DNA from: Deltaproteobacteria bacterium
Lineage (GTDB): Bacteria; Myxococcota_A; UBA796; GCA-2862545
Assembly: GCA_019307545.1 (NCBI GenBank)
Contig: JAFDJI010000409.1
Location: 1-11,698 of the forward strand
Length of the DNA: 11,698 nt
Direction: 5' to 3'
Under the pieces are notes generated by a model, which was given only the letters and a program-made list of their open reading frames with translations, was not told where the DNA came from and made no database searches. The position numbers were made by a program, and so were the translations under genes. Below are positions 7,433 through 11,698 of this stretch, in pieces; position 1 is the stretch's first letter, and each line of letters opens with the position of its first letter.

Positions 7433-8520
7433 GTGCCGCGCCATCCTCGAGTCGCTCCCACCATCCGTGCCATGGAGGGACGGGTCTACTCGTCGCTGGC
7501 GCGTCGCCTGGCGAAACACTCGGGAGAGGTCTATCCCCTGCACATCGGTGACACCTGGATGGAGCCTCCCGATGGGTGCCGCATGGAGGATCTCTCTGCG
7601 GCTGACCACCCGGGGATGCATCGCTACGCGCCGGTCCAGGGGACGCACGGGCTACTGGACACGATCGTGGAGTGGACCGAGGCCCGGAGCGGGGGACGGC
7701 TCGAGCGGGAGCAGGTGTTGGTCGCGACCGGTGCGACCGGCGGGTTGGGGGCCGTGGTGGGGGCGTTGCTTGCCCCAGGGGATGAGGTGCTGATCCTGGC
7801 ACCCTACTGGCCGCTGATCGCGGGCATCGTACGCACCTTCCGTGCCCAGCCGGTTCCAGTGCCCATCCTGCGGCGTTGTACTACAACACCCCCCACAACC
7901 CAACTGGCCGGGTGCTGTCCGAGTCCCTGCTCGCCGCGATGGCGGATTTCGCGCGCCGGAACGACCTGTGGGTTGTGTCCGATGACGTGTACGAGCACTA
8001 CTCCTACGACGCCGTGCACGTTCGTGGGCGGCTCCTGGCACCGGAGCGCACCTTCGCGGCGCACTCCTTCTCCAAGGCCTACGGCATGGCGGGGAACCGG
8101 TGCGGATACGTGCTGGGACCCAGCGCGGTGATGCGCGAGCTGCGCAAGGTGAGCACCCACACCTTCTACAGCACTCCCACGGCCTCCCAGATTGCGGCGC
8201 AGCGCGCGTTGTTGGGTCCCGGAGATGCCTGGGCCGCCCGGGCCGCCGCGTTGTATGCCGATACCGGGCGGAAGGCAGCGGCACGGCTTGGTCTGCCCCC
8301 ACCGCAGGGCAGTACGTTCCTGTTTCTGGACGTGGCGGATCGCCTGGACGAACGTGGGTTGCTGGGCTTCCTGGATGACTGCGTGGAGCGGGGCCTGCTG
8401 GTGGCCCAGGGAACGAGCTTCGGACCCTACCCTACCCACATCAGGCTGTGCTTCACGTCTGTGGAGCCAGAGCGGGTCCTGCGAGGCGTCGAGGTGCTCG
8501 CGGGCATTCTCGGGCGCTAG
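7433..8520 (+). pseudogene. PLP-dependent class I/II aminotransferase, broken by a frameshift/deletion near 7850-7876
   Basis: Two reading frames together make one fold-type I aminotransferase. The first (GTG at 7433) encodes the N-terminal half: MHRYAPVQGTHGLLDTIVEW, then VLVATGATGGLGAVVGALLA and GDEVLILAPYWPLI. It loses homology after PVPVPIL (about 7870) and runs as nonsense to a stop at 8129-8131. The second frame supplies ALYYNTPHNPTG, VVSDDVYEHYSYD, the PLP-lysine motif HSFSKAYGMAGNR (Lys codon 8074-8076) and HIRLCFTS (carboxylate-binding Arg 8443-8445). The usual linker between the VPI-type strand and the NPTG strand, roughly 15-25 residues in this family, is absent. This fits a deletion of length 1 modulo 3 rather than a one-base slip. 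Both flanks are well conserved, so the lesion is recent or an assembly error. TTG at 7876 could start a fragment, but that lacks the N-terminal half of the active site. If intact it would transaminate an amino acid of unknown identity. Confidence 0.85.
8517..8520. other. CTAG shared by two convergent stop codons (aminotransferase and Nit1-type amidase)
   Basis: The palindrome CTAG supplies TAG to the plus-strand gene (8518-8520) and TAG to the minus-strand gene (8519-8517). There is therefore no intergenic space for a terminator between the two convergent genes. Confidence 0.9.
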
Positions 8521-9323
8521 AGCCGCCGGTGGTCGGCCACCGGTAGCGACCTTCGCACCTCCGCCACCCGGGAGAGGTCGATCTCCGCCATCGCGATCCC
8601 TGGGCCATCGGAGCACTGTGCCACCACGCTCCCCCAGGGGTCGATGATCATGGCGTGCCCCCAGCTGTGGCGTAGACCATTGTCGTCGTGCTTGCCGTAC
8701 TGGGCCGGGGCGAGCACGTAACACTGGTTCTCTATCGCCCGAGCTCGCAAGAGCGGTTCCCAGTGGTCCTTTCCCGTGGTGAGGGTGAATGCGGAGGGAA
8801 CGGTGAGGATGTTCGCACCCTGGGACACCAACAGCTGGTAGAGCTCCGGGAAGCGCAGGTCGTAGCAGATGGACAGTCCCAGCCGGCCCAAGGCGCAGTC
8901 GACGACGACAGGCGTATCGCCTGGCTCGACGGTCGCCGACTCCGCGAAGCACAGCTCTGGAGGCAGGTCCACGTCGAACAAGTGGATCTTTCGATAGGTT
9001 CCGAGCAGTTGACCGTCCGGGCCAATGAGCACACTGGTGTTGTAGCAGCGCCTGGGATCGTCGCTGCGCTCGTTGAAGGACCCGAGCAACACATGGATGC
9101 CGAGGCCAGCAGCCAACTCCCGGAGACGGCTCACGGTGGGACCGTCCAAGGGCTCGGCGAGGCGGACCTTCTCATCATGGTGGCCCAGGAAATTGGTGTT
9201 CTCGGGGGTGGCCACGAGTCGTGCACCGTGCTCGGCCGCCCGTTCGACCAAGCAGCGGGTCATCTCCCAGTTGTCGTCCTGGTTGGAGGTGCAGGTGAGC
9301 TGGACGACTGCCGCCAGGAACAT
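8517..9323 (-). CDS. Carbon-nitrogen hydrolase, Nit1-type (deaminated glutathione amidase-like)
   Basis: This is a nitrilase-superfamily amidase of 268 residues from ATG at 9323. In that numbering the catalytic triad is Glu41 (ATPENTNFLG), Lys112 (YRKIHLFDVDLP) and Cys153 (LGLSICYDLRFPELY). The motifs RKxHLFDV, ICYDLRFPELY, PSAFT..TGKDHWEPLLRARA, APAQYGKH and GHAMIIDPWG resemble the Nit1/NitFhit branch, which hydrolyses deaminated glutathione to 2-oxoglutarate and Cys-Gly, a metabolite-repair role. An omega-amidase (Nit2-like) activity cannot be excluded. The start at ATG 9323 has GAGG six nt upstream; a TTG at 9329 would add two residues. Its stop overlaps the aminotransferase stop in one CTAG. 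The aminotransferase neighbour is suggestive because transaminases make the deaminated substrates of Nit1/Nit2 enzymes. Confidence 0.93.
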   Translation of the reverse strand: MFLAAVVQLTCTSNQDDNWEMTRCLVERAAEHGARLVATPENTNFLGHHDEKVRLAEPLDGPTVSRLRELAAGLGIHVLLGSFNERSDDPRRCYNTSVLIGPDGQLLGTYRKIHLFDVDLPPELCFAESATVEPGDTPVVVDCALGRLGLSICYDLRFPELYQLLVSQGANILTVPSAFTLTTGKDHWEPLLRARAIENQCYVLAPAQYGKHDDNGLRHSWGHAMIIDPWGSVVAQCSDGPGIAMAEIDLSRVAEVRRSLPVADHRRL

Positions 9324-9438
9324 GGGCAACCTCGGGGGTGGTTTCGATGGGGAGCTTATCCCGGCGGTGCGACGCGAAGGCAGCTGCTGGCGGTTGCAGC
9401 GTTGGGCCTGTCGCCGAATCTCGCGTTACCTCGAACTG
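9324..9438. promoter_or_regulatory. Divergent intergenic region between the amidase and Fur-family genes
   Basis: These 115 nt must hold the promoters of both divergent genes unless the Fur-family start lies further left. It includes a weak inverted repeat, GCTGC at 9383-9387 and GCAGC at 9396-9400, with an eight-nt centre. I see no AT-rich palindrome resembling a classical Fur or PerR box and no convincing -10/-35 pair. Confidence 0.4.
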
Positions 9439-9870
9439 ATGGTAAAGGTGAGCGAGCCAACGAGTGCAGGCCACGAGCGTTGGTGGAACCGCGCCATGCG
9501 GCGCCTCCGCGTGGCCGGACACCCGGTGACCACGCAGCGGGAGGCGGTCGTGCGCTTCCTGGCGAACAACAGCGATCATCCATCGGCGGCAGAGGTGTGG
9601 AGGGCCCTTCCGCATGCTTCGCGGTCCACCGTATACAAGACGCTCTCGTTGCTCGTGTCGCTCGGCCTGGCGGACGCGGTGCCCTCGCCGAGCGGCGAGC
9701 TGCGATTCGACTGGCGCACCGACGAGCACGATCATTTCTTCTGCACCAGGTGCGGGAAGCTCACCGACCTCGCGCGGGGACGGGTCCAGGTCACGGTGCC
9801 GGAAGGGTATGCTGTCGTGCGGCAGCGGGTGGTGGTGGAAGGCTGCTGCCCCGCCTGTGCGGACGTCTAG
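9439..9870 (+). CDS. Fur-family metal-dependent transcriptional regulator, PerR-like residue set
   Basis: This is a 143-residue dimeric DNA-binding repressor. The N-terminal winged helix runs from about residue 20 to 90 (GHPVTTQREAVVRFL, HPSAAEVWRAL, SRSTVYKTLSLLVSLGL). The C-terminal dimerisation/metal domain follows. The structural zinc site is Cys102-x-x-Cys105 (FFCTRCGK) and Cys137-x-x-Cys140 (CCPACADV). Aligned by eye to Bacillus PerR, the regulatory-site residues H37, D85, H91, H93 and D104 correspond to His47, Asp91, His97, His99 and Asp110. The Asp at the last position is PerR-like where Fur has Glu. It may therefore sense peroxide through Fe-catalysed histidine oxidation, but specificity from this alignment is inference. 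The start is uncertain: ATG 9439 has no good Shine-Dalgarno, and ATG 9496 would still leave most of the winged helix. It ends in CTAG shared with the convergent membrane-protein gene. Confidence 0.9.
   Translation: MVKVSEPTSAGHERWWNRAMRRLRVAGHPVTTQREAVVRFLANNSDHPSAAEVWRALPHASRSTVYKTLSLLVSLGLADAVPSPSGELRFDWRTDEHDHFFCTRCGKLTDLARGRVQVTVPEGYAVVRQRVVVEGCCPACADV
9867..9870. other. CTAG shared by two convergent stop codons (Fur-family regulator and YbhN-like protein)
   Basis: As at 8517-8520, one CTAG ends both converging genes: TAG at 9868-9870 on the plus strand and TAG at 9869-9867 on the minus strand. There is no room for an intergenic terminator. Confidence 0.9.
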
Positions 9871-10850
9871 TCAGAGCGGGCGCGCCGGATCACGCCGTCG
9901 ACGCGTAGTAGCGCGAAGGCCCCCAGTGCCACTCCGAACCAGAGGGTGGCGATGCGCACCAGGAGCGCTGCGGCCATCGCCTCACCCTCGGTGATCCCCG
10001 GGACCAGCATGCGGGCGCCCTCCGCCAGACTGGCATCTGCCAGGCCCATCCCGCCGGGTGATGGAGCCCCGATCACTGTGGCCGACGCGTACAGGAACGT
10101 GGCGAGGTCCATGGTCACCGGCTGGGCGAGGCCCCGGAACACCAGCCAGGTCCCCAGGCATTCGGCCCACCATGCCACCAAGGAAACCAACACGGTCAGG
10201 GTCAGGGGGAGGGGCGCCAGGCAGGAGCGCATCGCACGGTAGGCCTCCTCCACTCGCTCAGCCAGGCTTCCGAGTACCGGCAACCGCGCGAAGAAGCGGA
10301 TGAGCCCCAGCGACAGCGGTTCGACGGCGAGGACCGCCAACGCCAATGCGATTACCGCGAAGGTGAAGGCAATGGTGGTCACGCTCTCTGCCCGGTAGGT
10401 GGAGACGCCAATCGCGGCCAGGGCCACCACCGCGATCCCGTCGGTGGCGCGTTCCGCGACCAGGACGGGCACCGTGCGCGCCATGGGGGTACCGGTGACG
10501 GTGCGCACCAACCACGGCTTCACCAACTCCCCGGCCTTGGCGGGGGTGATCACCATCGCCAAGCCGGAGAGGAACACCCAGGCGTTGGTGCGGTGTGGAA
10601 TGGTCACCCCCACCCGCCCGAGGAGGTAGCTCCACTTCCAGTACCGCAGCCCGTAGTTCACCAGGGTGGTGAGCAACACCACCGCGTAGAGGGGCCAGCG
10701 GAACCCTGCGATGGCGCCTGCGGTAGCCGAGAGCCCGTGCCAGGCCGAGTAGGCGAGATACCCGAGGATCGCCACCACGATGGCCACCGCGATCCACTTC
10801 CGGGATCGCTCCAGCGAGTTCTGGCTCGGGTCACCTTCCCCCTGGCTCAC
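9867..10850 (-). CDS. YbhN / LPG-synthase transmembrane-domain family membrane protein (UPF0104-like)
   Basis: This is an inner-membrane protein of 327 residues with about seven or eight hydrophobic helices, the first at about 19-36 (IAVAIVVAILGYLAYSAW). Family motifs are LRYWKWSYLLG near 68-78, LAMVITPAKAGELVKPWLV near 97-115, VLVAERATDG near 129-138 and IGAPSPGGMGLADASLAEG near 260-278. It matches the transmembrane half of lysylphosphatidylglycerol synthases, without the C-terminal tRNA-dependent acyltransferase domain, as in YbhN proteins implicated in lipid or polyprenyl-lipid handling. The frame is open to 11102, but the GTG at 10850 is chosen because it forms a GTGA overlap with the lipoprotein stop, and upstream residues are the antisense-like arginine/proline-rich type. 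Translational coupling to the lipoprotein is likely. The exact substrate is unknown. Confidence 0.88.
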   Translation of the reverse strand: MSQGEGDPSQNSLERSRKWIAVAIVVAILGYLAYSAWHGLSATAGAIAGFRWPLYAVVLLTTLVNYGLRYWKWSYLLGRVGVTIPHRTNAWVFLSGLAMVITPAKAGELVKPWLVRTVTGTPMARTVPVLVAERATDGIAVVALAAIGVSTYRAESVTTIAFTFAVIALALAVLAVEPLSLGLIRFFARLPVLGSLAERVEEAYRAMRSCLAPLPLTLTVLVSLVAWWAECLGTWLVFRGLAQPVTMDLATFLYASATVIGAPSPGGMGLADASLAEGARMLVPGITEGEAMAAALLVRIATLWFGVALGAFALLRVDGVIRRARSD

Positions 10851-11524
10851 GGGCGAAGCTCGAGATGGGTCACGGCGCGTGACGCCTCGTCGAGAACCTG
10901 CTTCTGGAGGCGACGGTACATCTCGTGGTTCTCGGTGGCCATACCGGGCCGCGGGACGTCCTGCTCTCGAACCGGGAGCTTGTTGGCGTGGAACTCCGTC
11001 TCGGTGCCATCCCTGAAGGTGAACCGCCACCGGTGGCGGCTGGAGACCTCCCAGGTGCGCCCGTCCGTCGTGGTGGCGGTCGAGCGGGTGCGCAACACGC
11101 ACATGTACATGTACGGGGCGTACCCGGAGTCGTACTGGCAGTCGATCTCATCGGTGCCGCCGTACCGGATGTCGACGGAAGAGATGTCCGACCAGGGCGC
11201 GTCGATAATGGTCCCGTTTCCCTCCAGGGTGAGCGACAGCTTCTCCGGCACGTCCACCCACCCCTCTTCGGCGTACCAGTCACGCCCCCGCTCGACCCGC
11301 ACGACGCGGCCCTGGGTTGTCGTCCCGTCTGCGAGGGTGATGGTAGCGCCGAGGTCGACATTGGAGGTTGGACGGGGCGGCGGGGGTGCCTCGGCGAGCA
11401 TCGGGCCCTCCTCCGCCGCAAGCGGCGGTCCCGGGGTGGGGCTCGGTGCGGCGGTGGGGGGCGGAGCCTGCTTCCCGCAGGCCACCAGCGCCAGCAGCAG
11501 CCAGGAGAGCGTTCGGAGGGACAT
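10847..11524 (-). CDS. Predicted outer-envelope lipoprotein of unknown family
   Basis: This 225-residue protein has a classic lipoprotein signal: MSLRTLSWLLLALVAC, with lipobox LVAC and the lipidated Cys at residue 16, followed by a Pro/Ala-rich tether (about 19-55). The mature domain from about residue 56 is beta-rich. One half reads ATITLADGTTTQGRVVRVER...KLSLTLEG, and a second half contains TTTDGRTWEVSS and WRFTFRDGTETEF. Two cysteines near 128 and 142 flank a Tyr-rich YAPYMYM loop and could form a disulfide. I recognise no named domain. The start at ATG 11524 has GAGAGGA upstream; a start at 11554 would put charged residues before the signal. Its TGA overlaps the GTG start of the YbhN-like gene by four bases, and the membrane-protein stop lies 17 nt upstream. 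The operon suggests an envelope role shared with its membrane-protein neighbours. Confidence 0.85.
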   Translation of the reverse strand: MSLRTLSWLLLALVACGKQAPPPTAAPSPTPGPPLAAEEGPMLAEAPPPPRPTSNVDLGATITLADGTTTQGRVVRVERGRDWYAEEGWVDVPEKLSLTLEGNGTIIDAPWSDISSVDIRYGGTDEIDCQYDSGYAPYMYMCVLRTRSTATTTDGRTWEVSSRHRWRFTFRDGTETEFHANKLPVREQDVPRPGMATENHEMYRRLQKQVLDEASRAVTHLELRP

Positions 11525-11528
11525 GGTT

Positions 11529-11535
11529 TCCTCTC
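11529..11535 (-). promoter_or_regulatory. Shine-Dalgarno fixing the lipoprotein start
   Basis: On the minus strand this reads GAGAGGA, with the GAGG core five nt before the ATG at 11524. It also lies within the 17-nt gap after the upstream membrane-protein stop, which supports operon translation. Confidence 0.75.
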
Positions 11536-11541
11536 GGCGCC

Positions 11542-11697
11542 TCACGGCGTCCAACCGATCAGCGTGCCAGCACCACGGGCGGCGACCAACACCCCCGAGA
11601 CGAGGGCCAGGAAGCCCGCGGCGCGTATTGCATGGGGATTCTGCGGTCTCTTCCTGATTCGAGCGGCGACGAAGGCGAGCGCGGCTCCTATCCCGAC
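11542..11697 (-). CDS. C-terminal fragment of a small-helix membrane protein (N-terminus beyond the window)
   Basis: A minus-strand frame enters at the right edge and ends at TGA 11544-11542, giving 51 residues. It begins VGIGAALAFVAARIRKRP, continues QNPHAIRAAGFLALVSGVLV and ends AARGAGTLIGWTP. Two hydrophobic helices (residues 1-12 and 27-40) are separated by a basic loop (RIRKRPQN), as in inner-membrane proteins obeying the positive-inside rule. The frame has G/C-rich third positions and no internal stop. The lipoprotein start follows 17 nt later, so it is probably the first visible gene of that operon. Too little is visible to name a family. It lacks a start codon within the window. Confidence 0.65.
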   Translation of the reverse strand, partial: VGIGAALAFVAARIRKRPQNPHAIRAAGFLALVSGVLVAARGAGTLIGWTP

Positions 11698-11698
11698 C

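Noticed and set aside
6352..7473. Minus-strand ORF of 373 codons opposite the cation exchanger
   Set aside because: His/Gln/Gly-rich antisense of hydrophobic helices, a usual artefact opposite membrane proteins.
7850..7880. Programmed ribosomal frameshift in the aminotransferase
   Set aside because: No slippery heptamer or downstream stimulatory structure seen, and protein segments are missing, which frameshifting would not explain.
7876..8520. Second half of the aminotransferase as an independent gene starting at TTG 7876
   Set aside because: No Shine-Dalgarno and it starts in mid-domain just before NPTG; it is better read as the 3' part of one broken gene.
10851..11102. N-terminal extension of the YbhN-like frame
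   Set aside because: The extra 84 residues are antisense-like in composition, overlap the lipoprotein gene, and the GTGA overlap gives a better start.
11101..11112. Perfect 12-bp palindrome ACATGTACATGT
   Set aside because: It lies inside the lipoprotein coding sequence and is explained by the repeated Tyr-Met codons on the minus strand.

Overview
The window is GC-rich (by eye about two thirds G+C) and densely coded. It carries parts or all of eleven protein genes and no recognisable RNA gene, mobile element, CRISPR array or origin. A TonB-dependent outer-membrane receptor and a lipobox lipoprotein point to a diderm (Gram-negative) bacterium. The receptor carries an N-terminal TonB-type domain, an architecture I associate with Myxococcota and other former Deltaproteobacteria. 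With the strong G/C third-position bias this makes such a lineage the best guess, but it is not proven. Assignable stops are TAG or TGA, never TAA.

Left part, plus strand (1-4021). It opens with the 3' end of a gene whose reading frame is cut by an in-frame TAG at 60-62 but stays open and protein-like to 239. Next come a TPR-like helical-repeat protein, a crotonase-fold enoyl-CoA hydratase/isomerase with both catalytic glutamates, and an FAD-dependent glycerol-3-phosphate dehydrogenase (GlpD/GlpA type). Gaps of 9-33 nt suggest one transcription unit; the crotonase-GlpD pair would suit breakdown of acyl chains and glycerol.

Middle part (4025-8520). Facing GlpD with a 3-nt gap is a minus-strand TonB-dependent receptor fused to a TonB C-terminal-like domain. 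A 95-nt divergent region with a small inverted repeat separates it from a plus-strand K+-independent-type Ca2+/Na+:cation antiporter (CaCA/YrbG family). That gene is followed 13 nt later by a class I/II aminotransferase that is not intact: the reading frame shifts near 7850-7876 and the segment before the NPTG motif is missing.

Right part (8517-11698). A minus-strand Nit1-type carbon-nitrogen hydrolase ends tail-to-tail with the aminotransferase. It is divergently transcribed from a Fur-family regulator with a PerR-like metal-site residue set. The regulator in turn ends tail-to-tail with a three-gene minus-strand envelope operon: a membrane protein C-terminus running off the window, an unidentified lipoprotein, and a YbhN/LPG-synthase-TM family membrane protein joined by a GTGA overlap. 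Both tail-to-tail pairs share a single CTAG for their two stop codons.

I see no clear new multi-gene system here. The most useful observations are the two damaged reading frames (amber at 60-62, frameshift/deletion near 7860), the TonB-domain/receptor fusion, and the CTAG double stops.
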